Assembly: GCA_964059195.1 (NCBI GenBank)
Contig: CAXKWD010000003.1
Span: 15,420,606-15,484,605 of the forward strand
Length of the DNA stretch: 64,000 bases
Reading direction: 5' to 3'
Origin: Ectobius pallidus
Taxonomy: Eukaryota > Arthropoda > Insecta > Blattodea > Ectobiidae
Shown here: positions 42,005-54,474 of the stretch, piece by piece
Layout: the number at the start of each line of letters is the position of its first letter
How positions within the stretch are numbered: position 1 is the first letter of the stretch
Made by a program: the position numbers and the translations under genes
The notes under the pieces: generated by a model
The model's database searches: none
What the model saw: only the letters and a program-made list of their open reading frames with translations
Told to the model about the DNA's origin: nothing

Positions 42005-42231
42005 TTTTAGGTACGTGGCCATATTAGGAGTTCGGGATGTGTTTCTATACAGTAGCGTAGGCCATGGAACTATTGACTGTCAATTGTTTCTATTAGTGGT
42101 GTATTTTTATGGAGAAAATTTCAACTGATATTAATTTAAATGGATATGATACAGGATGAAATGGTGAGGATGGTTCATGGTATGTGAATATCCAACTCGG
42201 CATTTACCTTTACGACTGTGGAAACCATGAA
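42005..42231 (-). mobile_element. SINE-like fragment
   Basis: ATGGAACTATTGACTGTCAA, ATGATACAGGATGAAATGGT and GGAAACCATGAATAAAACC match 54475-54722. The promoter end with the B box is cut off where element A copy 10 begins. Confidence 0.65.
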
Positions 42232-42328
42232 TAAAACCATGTCAAATTGGCCGGTCAGACAAACAGACGGACAGACATTTTCCCGTCCACCACACAATCT
42301 CAGAAACTACCATTCTGGTATTTAATAA
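42232..42328 (-). mobile_element. Element A fragment (copy 10)
   Basis: ACAAACAGACGGACAGACAT, CCACACAATCTCAGAAACTA and CCATTCTGGTATTTAATAAT: the A terminus. Confidence 0.75.
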
Positions 42329-42544
42329 TAAAATTTCGTTGCTATAGGCCTGATAATGAAAATGAAAATGAAAATAAAATCTAGATCTGGTCGGAATTAA
42401 CTTAATTTAAAATGTAGAACTTACCTGCATTTTGGCACAGTAGTGCATGTTCAGAATATTTCTCGCGCGAAATATTGTAAGAGAAGCAACGTCACTGGTC
42501 GCGTGATGAGAGAAATTCTCACACCATAGCGTACGTTCGGACAG

Positions 42545-42545
<1 letters not shown>
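42329..42545. other. Unassigned DNA
   Basis: (AATGAA)n-like run at 42355-42375; nothing else. Confidence 0.5.

Positions 42546-42591
<46 letters not shown>
42546..42591. repeat. (AT)n microsatellite
   Basis: Uninterrupted AT run of about 22 units. Confidence 0.95.
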
Positions 42592-42595
<4 letters not shown>

Positions 42596-43257
42596 AATAC
42601 AAACAGTGAATATGAATATTTAGTCACACGAAAGAAATCATTTCATAAGTCAGGTAGACAGAGGGACAAGCCCATCCCTTCCACCAAATCTTTGTAAAGA
42701 AAGTTATTAACTTTCCTGTAAGAAGAATGTTCATACGGCGACCACTCGCGGGTTAACGAAAGATTCCACTCCACGGAAATTGGAAATGCGCATCTGTCTA
42801 AAATGTCGTCTCATTTAACTGTTGTGCATTATAAAGTTTCCATTCGAAATTTAAAAAAAAAAGGAAGAAAACATCTGCAAGGTTGGCAATAGTTACAACT
42901 AGATTTCACTTAACATTTTTCAAGGGGAAGATAATGAAGATGATCGTTGCCAAGCATTCTTAGAATGCGGCTTCGGACGGAAAGAATTAAATCGCCACTG
43001 TCATTATACACCGGTAGTGAGATCAACTGATCGTCTGCCCAAAACAGAATTAGATTTGGCACTCTAAGATAGGGAGATATTACACAACATAACAATAGCA
43101 GCTGCCCTATGGCTCTATGCACATATCGGCTGTATCAGATTACCAGGGCTTGGTCTAGGGTACCCAAGACAAGAATGTTAAGAAGGCAAGGACCATTGCT
43201 TCATGAAGGTTGAGGCAAAGTGGCGTTACTCGTTGCCTCAACATGTAAACATTCAGT
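42592..43257. other. Unassigned DNA
   Basis: Short minus-strand open frame at 42910-43122 (LRVPNLILFWADDQLISLPV) is not recognisable as a known domain. Nothing else. Confidence 0.45.
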
Positions 43258-43266
43258 CATAATAAC

Positions 43267-43361
<95 letters not shown>

Positions 43362-43394
43362 TAATAATAATAATAATAACTTAATAATAATAAT
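43258..43394. repeat. (AAT)n microsatellite
   Basis: Nearly uninterrupted AAT tract of more than 40 units; the tyrosine-rich open frame on the minus strand is an artefact of it. Confidence 0.95.
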
Positions 43395-43445
43395 CGTCTG
43401 TTTGAGCATACAGCCATAAGACTTGTCATTATATCTAAGATTAAA

Positions 43446-43658
43446 TATAAATTATACATTACCGACATTTACTTCATTAATACTGTATGGACACAGTTGA
43501 ATTAAAATCTTTCTGATAAGTCTTTTAAAAACTTTCAGGTCATTAATGACTCTAATGCTAACAGGCAGATTATTGTACATCTTCAAACCATACACCATGA
43601 TGGATTTGTTGAAACTGAAGTAGGGAAAGAAATAATTGTTCACATTTACAGTCATAAA
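43446..43658 (-). pseudogene. CR1/jockey-like LINE, extreme 3' end of the ORF
   Basis: Minus strand reads KSIMVYGLKMYNNLPVSIRV, then LKVFKRLIRKIL; the pattern Y-LK-YN-LP and LK-FKR is typical of the last 60 residues of LINE ORF2. It runs into the L insertion at its 5' side. Confidence 0.65.
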
Positions 43659-44710
43659 CAGGGCCCGGATTCTAATGACATGTCATCCTTTACCTGATGC
43701 TGCATAGACATTTCCAACTTTTAGATAAATCCTATTCATGGCCTCTAGATTATAGAAATGCATTTTTATTACGTCATATTTTGTCATTTTATACTTTTAG
43801 GGCATTTATTTAATTTTTACGTCATTATTTTGTCATTTTCATGTCATTTGTTTCCTTATTTTGTAATTTTCATGCATTTAGGCCTACATTGAGTATATTC
43901 TTATATATTTTTTGCACGACGTAACTAATTAGTTGTAGGCCCTACTTACGAATATTGTTGCTGTGGATCGTAACTTGACATTCCCGCAAGCAATCTTGTT
44001 GCTATGGAAACAAAACTAATTTCCGTGCGGTAAAAATTACAAAACGCACACTGTGCCGTAAGTAAAATCATAATACAAGCCTTTATGGACCAAGGCCCCC
44101 AGTTTGTGGCGACTTTAACAGGAGAAATATTCGGTTCCCATAACAAAACAAACACATGCGAATCCCTTTCTGAAATAAACATATATCTTCAATAACGTAT
44201 ATAGGCCTACATAATATTTCAGGTAATATCTCAATTAATATAATTAAATTGGTATAATCATCGAGCAAAAAATAGCATGCAATACTCGTGCCGTAAGCAC
44301 ATAGCGGATCTCGGAAATTGAAGAAAACTCTGCGCAAGCGCCTCGTTTTTTCAAACTCTTTCCTCGATCCGTATGCACCGCTTACGGCACTTGTATCGCA
44401 ATATACTATAAATAAATTACTACGTTAAAATAATGCAACATTTTTGTAGGCTCTACTTTAAAAATAATTTTCTTACTTTTCTTCCCAGATGCTCCCCTGA
44501 AGAACAAAGAACAAAGCTTTTAGACCTACAACATCCTTTCTGCATTTACAGTTTTTACAATTATGTATGTGTGTACAATAATAATTTTTATAAATAAAAT
44601 ATCGGTTTTTAGGTCATTTTTTATAATTATTAAGTCATTTTCTTTAAAATTTAGGGTCATTTTACAGGTCATTTTTCAAACAATTTTAGGTCATCAAAAT
44701 ACGGGCCTTG
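43659..44710. mobile_element. hAT-type element L (1052 bp), carrying B copy 4
   Basis: CAGGGCCCGGATTCTAATGA at left, ATCAAAATACGGGCCTTG at right, flanked by perfect GTCATAAA (43651-43658, 44711-44718). Interior GGTCATTTT repeats at both sides; B copy 4 accounts for about 500 bp. The target was next to a LINE tail. Confidence 0.88.
43911..44408 (+). mobile_element. Element family B, copy 4, nested in L
   Basis: TTTGCACGACGTAACTAATT at left; ends in the B palindrome (GTGCCGTAAGCACATAGCGG / CCGTATGCACCGCTTACGGC). Confidence 0.82.
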
Positions 44711-44929
44711 GTCATAAATATAGGCTTTATATTTCTAGTGTAGCAGATGGGGCATTCAGAGAAGGGATCCTACATTTCAATCCTATATTTGCAAATTGGA
44801 AATGTAGACTTACAATGGTAATATTAACATTCCACACATATTACGCACTGTTGTTAAATAAATTCAAGCCTTTACTGAACACATTTATCCTAATTTAAAA
44901 AGCATCAGTATTATTGAAGAGTTCGAACA
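44711..44929. other. Unassigned DNA
   Basis: Between L and the RTE remnant; an open frame runs through but no motif is recognised. Confidence 0.4.
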
Positions 44930-45539
44930 AGTGGAGAAATTCAAATAACTGGAGCAGTAATTACAGAAACAAATATTATTAAGGCAGAAGTTAAGCGTAG
45001 ACTCAAATCAGGAAATGCCTGCTTTTATGCAGTTCAGAAACTTTTATCTTCTCGTCTTCTGTCCAGAAATCTAAAAATAAAAATTTATAACACAATTATC
45101 CTGCCGGTTGTATTATATGGATGTGAGACATGGTGGCTTACTCTTCGGAAAGAGCATAATCTGAGAGTGTTCGAAAACAGGGGGCTTAGGAAAATATTTG
45201 GGCACAAGTGAGATGAAAATGTGGACTGGAGAAAACTGCATAACCTGAACTCGTCACCATATATAGTAAGGGTAATTGAATCACTAAGGATGAAATGGGC
45301 TGGACATGTTCCGCGCATGGAAGAGGAAAGAAAGACATAGGCTATCTCAAAATATTGACTGGGAGATCCGAAGGTAAAATACTACTTGGAAGACCTAGAT
45401 GTAGGTGGGAGGACAATATTGAGATAGATTTAAGAGAAGTGGGATTTGAGAGGGATGGTTGGATGGAGTTAGCACAGAATAGGATTGAATGGTGGGCTCA
45501 GGTAAGCGCGACAATGAACCTTCGGGTTCCATTTAATTG
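44930..45539 (+). pseudogene. RTE-like LINE reverse transcriptase, C-terminal part
   Basis: Reads EVKRRLKSGNACFYAVQKLL, then LPVVLYGCETWWLTLRKEHN, LRVFENRGLRKIFGHK, stop TGA at 45209-45211, VIESLRMKWAGHVPRMEEER, a frameshift near 45335, then GRPRCRWEDNIEIDLREVGF and MELAQNRIEWWAQ, ending MNLRVPFN. The YGCETW, RVFE-LRKIFG, RMRWAGHV-RM and GRPR-RWEDN blocks mark the end of RTE-like non-LTR polymerases. The 3' tail extends to about 45590. Dead by stop and frameshift. Confidence 0.85.
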
Positions 45540-45589
45540 ATAATATTCCTTTAGCTTGCTTAGGAATTGTCTATTGCCATTGAGTAAGT

Positions 45590-45775
45590 AATTATGAGTA
45601 TTATTATTCCACCTTGGTTAAGGGAAAGAGCAATACTTAATCTACGAATGGGTCTGCAACTAATAGGCCTATCTTGATAATCCGAAATATATGGGACCAG
45701 ACAACCGCCGGATTATGTAAAAATTCCGGGTTATCGGGAGTAGCCATCGCGACACCGGGCCTTTTAAGGTAATAT
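45590..45775 (+). other. Degraded Helitron-like 3' end
   Basis: GACACCGGGCCTTTTAAGGTAATAT resembles the 3' end of HL4 (GGGGGCTTTTAGGGTAATAT) and of HL1 (CCGGGTCTTTTAAGCTAG). The start of this element is unclear. Confidence 0.45.
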
Positions 45776-46848
45776 CACAGTATAGTATAACGGTAGCGAA
45801 GCTCTAATGAAAGGAAAACGCATCCTTTTGACAGATCGTGCGACACTAGCACCCCAAGCGGCCAGCAAGATGCAACTAGCAAACAGTCATTTCCAGCATT
45901 GGAAAGATACGAATATATGGCTGTGTTTCTTCTTATTTTTAAAATTACTAGAAGGAGATTATTACCGGAAAGGCATACTGGTCAACTCACCAAATCATAG
46001 ACTTTATGGAAATATAAAGAAGTTGTAGTTTCAAGATCGATGACATTAGACCGGTTTCCATCCACTATATAAGCTACATCCCTACGACAAATCTTCAAGA
46101 ATTTAATTGACCTACTACTAACACATACTTACACTGAAAATTCTAACAAATAGGAAAACTTAATAATTTCAATAAGCATGTAGTAGTAGTAGTTCAGGAA
46201 TTAGGGGTAAAAGAAAAGTTCTAGGCTTATAGCCCGATATGGTCAATATCAGGTGCAATGTCTTTTTCTTCATTTTATTAAACACGATAAATTATTAAAA
46301 AGTAAGGGATTCAACACGTTATCTTTACTCTGGACAGTTTATTTTTGTTAAATTCAATTATATAGGCCTAAGATAACCTCATGTTAAAACATTTTCAAAA
46401 TTAGTAGGGTCAGGTGGGGTATTTGTAAACAGGCCTGTATATTTAGAAACTTTTGCTTCGTTAGGATTTTTATTTATGATGTACATATAAAAATAATTAA
46501 TTGTATATAACATTTACAAGCCATTTTCTGTTCCTAAAAGTAAAAGAAATAGGAGTAAATACACTAGTATGGATGCAAGCATGATAATCGCAAATTTTCA
46601 ATTTAATTTCACAAATAACTGTTTTTGCTTACCTCTCAGGATCTTTAGGGAACCTGAAGAAAGATAAATCGGGAGAATTCCTTTGGCTGTTGGTGCAATT
46701 CATAGCACCACAAGCATTTCCATAAAATATTGTTGACATTTTTCATAACCAACAATGTAACATATTGTGTGACTTCTTGCTCACCGCTGCAGTCGCGCCG
46801 GTTGAAAAAAAACTGTATGGAGCTTCGCTACTGTTATACTATACTGTG
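45776..46848. mobile_element. TIR element G (about 1073 bp)
   Basis: CACAGTATAGTATAAC then GTAGCGAAGCTC at left, with the inverse GAGCTTCGCTAC then GTTATACTATACTGTG at right (about 29-bp inverted repeats). GGTAATAT flanks both sides (45768-45775, 46848-46855), sharing one base with the right end. A 7-8-bp duplication with CA...TG ends could mean hAT or P superfamily. An open frame at 45807-46028 is not recognised. Confidence 0.75.
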
Positions 46849-46855
46849 GTAATAT

Positions 46856-47333
46856 ATATTATATGTTTTGGAAGATTATGATGAGTATTATTCCTTAGTA
46901 AAGGACAAATTAGAATGGCGGTGTAATTTTTGTATTTCTTTGGCAATATTATAACGACTGGTCAATTTACACATTATTTCGGAGAATTTCGTTCGAGAGA
47001 TTTTTAGTATAATAATTTTGTAGCTAATTTATTGTTTAAGTGAAGGAAGTTCTACGATTACCGAACATAATGTAGCAAATACTACCACGTAATAACATAC
47101 TTAAATATGTAGACCCATATCAATAGGCCTGTAATTAACATAGAATTGCAATGAGTGTGTTGTGAAATGAGACGTTTTAAACTGGATGAATTCGTGAGCT
47201 TTTCGTTCTGGTCCCTATTCTGTTCAGCTGGGTGTTAGTTTATCCAGTATTTTATGTCTTATATTTTAATTGAGTTTTATAGAAACTAAAATGGCGAAAT
47301 TTAAGAACATTTTTTAATCCAATGTCCACAATC
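46856..47333 (+). repeat. Duplicated segment, copy 1
   Basis: About 480 bp that recurs, diverged, at 48462-48955 (TTTATGATGAGTATTCTTCC-type start, CAATTTACACATTATTTCGG, CCCATATCAATAGGCCTGTA). Each copy is followed by a Helitron-type 5' end. Confidence 0.8.
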
Positions 47334-48455
47334 TTCTGTGCATATATAAAAGGGGCTTTGTCCTGACTGACTGGCTTAATGACTGACAGAGAATCAACGT
47401 AGCGCCTAAACTATAATAGGTAGAGACTTAGAATTTTGACAGTACCTTCGTTTCATAATGTAAGTGCTCACTAAGAAAGGATTTTGCCCCCCCCCCAAAA
47501 AAACTTGATTTCAAATGCCAAAAGTAAGATATTTTTGAGGATAATAAATACCTTTATACACAGAATTATCAAATCCAATTCAAATTCCATGTACAGTTCT
47601 CATGAGAACAGTGTATTGTTGGCAGTGGTCACAGGTAGCTTTGGGAGTGCTTTACCCGGTACTTTAACAAATTAGAGAAGCTATCGATAGATTTAATTGG
47701 TGTAAAAACATATTGAAGAATGAAATCCACGAAAATAATGCACAATGTGATGCAGTCACATAACTTTCTCTGCCCTGGATATAGAGAATACAATTTTCTC
47801 CCTTCACATTTTGATGTAAAATAACGGTCGTATTGCGGGGACAGCTTAATCCAGCTGTCTCAGTCTGAGTGTGTGTCAGCAAGTAAGTTATGCCATATCA
47901 GAAGTCCGTGAAAAATTATCTCCACTGAAACGTTATTCATGCTGAAGGCTTTGTATTTTCAGTTGATAAATATGAATGTTTACCATTGGCCCTGCGCATG
48001 TAAAAGGAGACAAAATAGGATGGAACATTTTTAGTCGTATGCGCGCAGTATTATGTCCCAGATTTTGGGGAGGAAAGTATGAAAGTGGTATTAATTTTTA
48101 TTTTATTTTTTATTTTATATTTATTTATTTATTTGGTAAGATGAGAGTGAGAAATAAAATATTCCGTCAAGACAGTACAATTTTATGTTACCGAAAATTC
48201 CCTTTCTTCTTATTTGAACCCCTACCAGGCATAGTGTGGAGAAGCAATGGGGTGCAAAATTCTATATTCTGTATGAGCCATACAAAGTTATATCAAGCGT
48301 TTTCTGAGTGAATAGTTTGAGTGTTATAAATCGTTCTTCCTCATTTCAAATTCTACCTATTTAAGGAACTAGAGTTTTTAAATAAAAAGACAAGTCCTAC
48401 ACAAGTTAATTTAAAATTAAAAAAAAAAAACCAGTGACGACGGGGGCTTTTAGGG
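47334..48455 (+). mobile_element. Helitron-type element HL4
   Basis: CATATATAAAAGGGGCTTTG, then GAATCAACGTAGCGCCTAAA; ends GACGGGGGCTTTTAGGGTAATAT. The 3' hairpin is decayed. Confidence 0.75.
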
Positions 48456-48461
48456 TAATAT

Positions 48462-48955
48462 ACATTTTTTTTATTTTGAAGTTTATGATGAGTATTCTTC
48501 CTTAATATTACGTATTTCGGAAAAGTAACAACATACAAAACATTTCCACTAAATTATCTTAATATTGCCTTGGCAATAGAATAATGGCTGGTCAATTTAC
48601 ACATTATTTCGGAGAATTTCGTTCGTGAGGTTTTTAGTATTATATTTTAATAAATAATTTATTGTTTAAGTAAAGGAAGTTCTAGGATCACCAAACATAA
48701 TGCAAGAAATACTACCACATACAGTATACTTAAATATGTAGACCCATATCAATAGGCCTGTAATTCCAATGACTGTGTTGTTGCGAAATGAGACATTTTC
48801 AGCTGGATGAATTCGTGAGCTTTTCCTTGCGGTCCCTTATTCTGTCCAGCTGGGTGTTAGTTCATCCTGTATTTTATATTTCAATTGAATTTTACAAAAA
48901 ACTAAAATGGCGAAATTTAAGAACATATTTTTATCCCATGTCCACAATCTATAAA
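48462..48955 (+). repeat. Duplicated segment, copy 2
   Basis: Second copy of 46856-47333 with small indels; leads into HL5. Confidence 0.8.
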
Positions 48956-49795
48956 TCTCTATATATATAAAAGGCTTTGTCCTGACTGACTGAATGAATG
49001 ACTGACTGACTGACTGACTGACTGAATGACAGGAATCAACGTACAGCCTAAACTATAACAGATAGAGACTTGGAATTTTGACAGTACCTTCGTTTCATAA
49101 TGTAGGTGCTCACTAAGAAAGGATTTTGCAAAATGTTCATTTTAAATGCCAAAAATTAAACGTTTTTGAGAATACTTAATCCCTTTTTACATAGAACTAT
49201 CAATTCCAAATCACAGAATATATTGTTGCCAAATGGTATCAGATGGGCTTGGAAAAAACAAATGAAATGCACTTTTGACAAATAAGAGAAGTTATCAAAA
49301 TAATTCATGTTATAAATAAATATTACAGAATGAAATCCACTAAAATAATGGAATCACATAACTTTCTCTACCCTGGACATAGAGAAAACAAAACGAGGTA
49401 TGGTAATCTGTATATTATTATATTATATCGCAGGTTTTTGGAGAGAAAAGTATGAAAGTGATAATGCTTTATGGTAACATAAGAGTGGGACATTTCCCGC
49501 CTCGATATTACAATTTTATGTTACAGGAATTTATGTTTCTTCTTATTTAAAACTCTACCAGGCTTGCTGTGCACTGTACAAGCGATGGGATGCATAATTC
49601 TAGATCCTCTATGAGCCTTAAGAAACTATATCAAGCGTTTTCTGAGGGAATAGTTTGAGTGTAATAAGTCGTTCTTCCTATTTCAAATTATAAATGCCTA
49701 TATAAGGACCTAGAATTTAAAATTGAAAATCCTTCATAAGTTAATTTCCAATTACAAAATACAAAACCCGGGCGACGCCGGGTCTTTTAAGCTAG
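48956..49795 (+). mobile_element. Helitron-type element HL5
   Basis: 5' TCTCTATATATATAAAAGGC after an A; (GACT)n; 3' hairpin ACCCGGGCGACGCCGGGT then CTTTTAAG and CTAG (49792-49795). Close relative of HL1. Confidence 0.82.
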
Positions 49796-50902
49796 TATAT
49801 ATATATATATACAGGCCTAAGAGGCATTGTCCTGACTGACTTAATGAATGACTGACAGAGAATCAACGTAAAGCCTAAACTATAATAGGTAGAGACTTGG
49901 AATTTTGACAGTACCTTCGTTTCATAATGTAGGTGCTCACTATGAAAGGATTTTGCAAAATTTTATTTTAAAGGCCAAAAATAGAATGATTTTGAGGATA
50001 CTAAATACCTTTTTACACAGAATTATCAAATCCAAATCAAATTCCATGTTCAGTTCTCATGACAACAGTGTATTGTTGGCACTGTTCCACAGGTTGCTTT
50101 GGAAGTGCTTGATCCGGTACTTTGACAAATTAGAGAAGCTATCGATAGAATTCATTTGATTAAATAAATATTGAAGAATGAAATCCACGAAAATATTGCA
50201 CAAGGTGATGCAGTCACATAACTTTCTCTGCTCTGGACATAGAGAATACCATTTTCTCACTTCACATTTTGTTGTAAAATAAGAGGTCGTATTGCGGGGA
50301 CAGCTTAATCTAGCTGTCTCAGTCTGTCAGTGTGTGTCAACGAGTTAAGTTATGCCATATCAGAAGTAGGTAGAATATTCTATCCACTGATACGTTATTC
50401 ATAGCTGTAGGCTTTGCATTTTTAGTTGATAAATAAGGATGTTTACCGCAGGCCCTAAGCATGTAAAAGGAGTCAAAATAGGATGGAACATTCTTAGTCC
50501 CATGCGCGCAGTATATTATTATGTCCCAGGTTTTGGGGAGGAAGGTATGATAGTGGTGTTGAATTTATTTTTGATTTCAGCCTGAAACGCTTGTATGGTA
50601 ACATGAGAATGAGAAATAAAATATTCTGTAAAGACAGTACAATTTATGTTACCGTAAATTCTGTTTCTTCTTGTTTGAATACCTACCAAGCATGATGTGT
50701 AGAAGTAATGGAGTGCGAAATTCTATATTCTCTATGCGCCATAATAAGTTATATCAAGGGTTTTCTGAGGGAATAGTTTGAGTGTGATAAGTCGTTCTTC
50801 CTCATTTCAAATTCTACGTATCTATTTAAGGACCTAGAGTTTGAAAACCGAAAGTCCTTCTTAAGTTAATTTCGAATGTCAAAATACAAAACCCATAGCT
50901 AG
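49796..50902 (+). mobile_element. Helitron-type element HL6
   Basis: Begins at once after the HL5 CTAG with a TA run and AAGAGGCATTGTCCTGACTG. It matches HL4 through its length and ends ACCCATAG then CTAG (50899-50902), with its hairpin lost. Confidence 0.75.
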
Positions 50903-51770
50903 TAAAGAATATAAAATATTTTTCAGTTTATTACTTTTGAACGCAATACTATAGTAGAATGCTGAGAACTTTACTCTAATTTACGCGAGTTGAAGAAATA
51001 TGTTCCCTCTTATCATTGAATAAGAAATAAAATTCTTGTAGAGGGAGCTTGTATTTCAAAAGCTCGTATTTTAAGTATCCATAGTCTATACAAATGTACT
51101 TTTAGCTGTAGACCTTCTTCTTAGCAATCTAAACCTCAATTTCCAAAGAAATTTACAGCTTAAATAAGCTCGCTTATTGAGAAGATCATTCAACATTCTA
51201 AAAGAAGCCAAACCATGCTACTCTAGAGCATGTAAACATATAAAAAAAATTTCCAGCTACTTTTCCCAGAATAAGTCTTTACCGGTGAAAAAAAAAGTTC
51301 AAATATCGTCATTAGATATAAAGGGCACAACTTCTACCACTTTCCACATACAATTTCATGAGCATGCACGTAATTTTTTCAAGAGAGTATATTCAGCTGT
51401 GTATATAACTTATTTATATATTTAATAAGGCACTTGAGAATTTCGTTCTTTATTAATACTCGGATGTGAAATAAGCTATTTAGATCCGTTGCGAGTGGAA
51501 ATTTAACGGAAGCCCCAGTTGCAAGTAATTGAAGACTGGTGGCGCTCTCAATTGGTCGGGCCTGTACTCATCCTTGCCGTATGAAGGTGCCTGTAATTAC
51601 CACAGACCTTTACCACCCTCAATTCCAGTATGCCCCGTGGTAGTGAAAGAGAAGGGAGGATTAAACAGAGCGGGTTATGCAAGGCCTCTATATACACACC
51701 TACTTGTCGAGAAGATACCTAACAAATATCATTTTTAGATGGCCATGGAATTATCGATAATCGCATTAAG
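50903..51770. other. Unassigned DNA
   Basis: Open frames at 51177 and 51529 have no recognisable motif. Confidence 0.45.
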
Positions 51771-52719
51771 GTAGTTGTACACCCCTGAAATCTGAAAAAT
51801 GATGAAAAATGGCATTTATTTAAAAATAGCTTAGATCATCGTTTCTCAGCCTATGGTCCGCGGACCATCAGTGGTGCAGATGGTGCAGATATAATTAAAA
51901 CATATCATAAAGTAAGTGGAAAGTAAAGAAGTAAAATTTTTCACATATTTCGTTGTAATGACCTATAATTAATATCCCAAATATTAAGAATGTGATGTAA
52001 AATTAGGGGTCCGTAAATATTTTTAGACATTTTAGAGGTCCTCGGGTTCAAAAACGTTGACAAATGCTGGCTTGGATGGATAGACAATTCTCTTCTCTTT
52101 AATTTCATGTAGACTATGAATTTTTAAATTCTGATTGTTAGTTCCTTAGATACAGCCTTTTTTCTAAAGATAGCCTACGATATAGGAGGTTTTTTCCAAA
52201 TCGTAACTTTCAACTACAATTTCCCGTAAGTAGTGAATCACAAGGTATTCAATTTTTCAAACATCATAATTCTTCTATAAATTAACGTATCAAGGTGATT
52301 TTGGTGAAATTTTAAAGCTTGAAATCTTTTCTAGTGTTTGACATTGAATAATTTCTGATATACTAATATTCTGTTGTGTTATACAATTTTGTTTATAATG
52401 ATGTGATCAAAAAAATTATAATTTACATTTATCAGTATAACAATTTTAACTCTTAAGTAATCGAAAAAACAAAATGTCAGGCACTAAAGAATTCTTTTGT
52501 CTACAAAACAGTGAAAAATTGGTGTTTGTATTTTAGCCTAAGTAGTTTTGGAGTAATCATGTTTTGAATTTTTAGTCAAAATTTACAACAAAATATTATT
52601 TATAAACAAATTTTAAACAAATTCAATTTTTTTATAGGAAAATGTCTTAAATTTTCCAAAAAAATGGAGACTCCTGATATTGAGAAATAACATTTTCATA
52701 CCTAAAGGTGTACAACTAC
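51771..52719. mobile_element. TIR element Q, carrying N copy 2
   Basis: GTAGTTGTACACC at left and GGTGTACAACTAC at right are perfect 13-bp inverses. No clear target duplication. The interior is AT-rich and contains N copy 2. Confidence 0.65.
51837..52069. mobile_element. hAT-type element N, copy 2 (233 bp)
   Basis: Diverged, inverted relative to copy 1: CATCGTTTCTCAGCC at left, with GGTCCGCGGACC next. Flanked by GCTTAGAT (51829-51836) and GCTTGGAT (52070-52077), an 8-bp duplication with one change. Nested in Q. Confidence 0.82.
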
Positions 52720-52796
52720 TAAACAAATGCTAAATAAATTCAATGGTGTTATGCATAAAGCGCTAACTATTATTAAATGCAAGAATGATACTTAAA

Positions 52797-53245
52797 ATAT
52801 TGTGTGGGGGACGAGAAAATGTTTGTCCGTCTGTCTGTCTGTGCGTGTCTGTAAGCGCGATAACTCAAATACGTTTTATCGGATTTTCATGAAACTTGGT
52901 ATATACATTTATAATGCCCAAGGGAAGAAGTCTATTGGTATTGGGCCACTTCGGTTGACCAGTACCGCAGTAATGCCCAATTTAGTGCTTATTTTATGGT
53001 AAAATATTAGAAAGAATTTATCAAATGCATATTAATTCTCATGACAACATATTGTTTTACAGTGTTCATATACGGCTTTGGAAGTTTCAATACAGGTAGC
53101 TTTGACAAATAACACTAACAACATATTCCGTCGCATATACTTATCAAACTAGACCTTTGTTCTTTAGTAAGCTTTGCTTAATGAATCGATCTGGAACTTA
53201 ATTCTCAGATCGATTACAAAAATAGATTATTTAATAATTCGAAAA
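52797..53245 (+). mobile_element. Element A, copy 11
   Basis: TTGTGTGGGGGACGAGAAAA, CGATAACTCAAATACGTTTT and GACCAGTACCGCAGTAATGC; 3' part to CTTAATTCTCAGATCGATTA. Confidence 0.78.
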
Positions 53246-53594
53246 ACTATAGGACTGCTGATTGAACGAAAGCATAACACATAAAGTAAAGAATACAAAA
53301 CTTCATGTACGAGTTATGAATATAGAATATAACTTTTCAGATTTATTTAATAAAAATAGGAGAAAACTTTGTTATTTGTAGACAAGAAATATTAATTGGA
53401 GTGAATACCTGTAGACGTCGTAATTTTCTCTTCCCTTTTTTAGTGATTAATATCGGAAAGCTTAAGCGAGGAGGTTTGCACTCTATTTTGTTAATTGGGA
53501 GATGAGTTACAGCCGCATGAACTCTTGGTAGAGTTCTTTTGCTGCCATAAAGGCATACAAATCCGAACTGAAACGATTAAAATGAATTTAGGTT
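53246..53594. other. Unassigned DNA
   Basis: No gene or shared repeat recognised. Confidence 0.5.
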
Positions 53595-54168
53595 ATTAAG
53601 TGCCAGAATGATAATTTCTTAGATTGTGTGGGGTAAAGGAAATTCCTGTCTGACTGTCCGTGTGTCTGTACGCGCGATAACTCAAATGTGCATTATTTAA
53701 TTTTCTTGAATCTTGGTATAGCATTTCTAACATCCATGGGAACAAGCCTGTTGATATTGAACCAAATCGTTGACCGGTACCGGAGTAAGGCCCAATTTAG
53801 TGCCTATTTTTTTTTTTTGTTAATACGCATATTAATACGTTAATACGTATATTAGAAAGTTTAGAAAGTATTTATCAAATGCAAATCAGTTCTCAATGAC
53901 AACATATTGTTTTACGGTGTTCATATACGGCTTTGGAAGTTTCAATAACGGTAGCTTTGACAAATAACACTACCCACACATTCCGTCACATATGCTTATG
54001 GAACTAGACCTTTGTTCTTCCGTAAGCCCTGCTTGATTAACCGATCTGGAGCTTAACTCGGAAATAGATAACAAAAATAACTTATTTTGTGCATATCATA
54101 ATTGCAATTATCAGTGATTAAACAAACGCATTCTGGCCCTTTTTTACATCACTTTATCTGGTTTTATT
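53595..54168 (+). mobile_element. Element A, copy 12 (near complete, no SINE)
   Basis: TTAAGTGCCAGAATGATAAT at left, GACCGGTACCGGAGTAAGG in the middle, GCATTCTGGCCC then ATCACTTTATCTGGTTTTAT at right. Confidence 0.8.
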
Positions 54169-54474
54169 TTTTCTTACTTCAGTAAGCAAATTTGAAGTTT
54201 CTGGTCATTTTCTGCAACTGACACTTTGTGGTTTGGCATTTTCGCGTATAGAGCGCAGCACTGGATAAAAGTTTATGATTAAACCTATCAAAGGAATGAC
54301 CTAAAGGTATCCAGACAACACCATAACTTTATTTTTAGATCATTCAAGTTCGTGCCCTGTTCATTCAAAGTCGTATTATTTGCGAGGAGAGAAATAAAGC
54401 TTAAAGTTTGTATATGAATCTTGCTGGACTCGAACGGACCTGAGGAATAGGATATGTATGCCTATATAATTCAG
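54169..54474. other. Unassigned DNA
   Basis: Nothing recognised. Confidence 0.5.

Noticed and set aside
42910..43122. Short minus-strand exon
   Set aside because: No convincing splice sites or recognisable domain; left as unassigned.
43253..43468. Tyrosine-rich protein
   Set aside because: Translation of the (AAT)n microsatellite.
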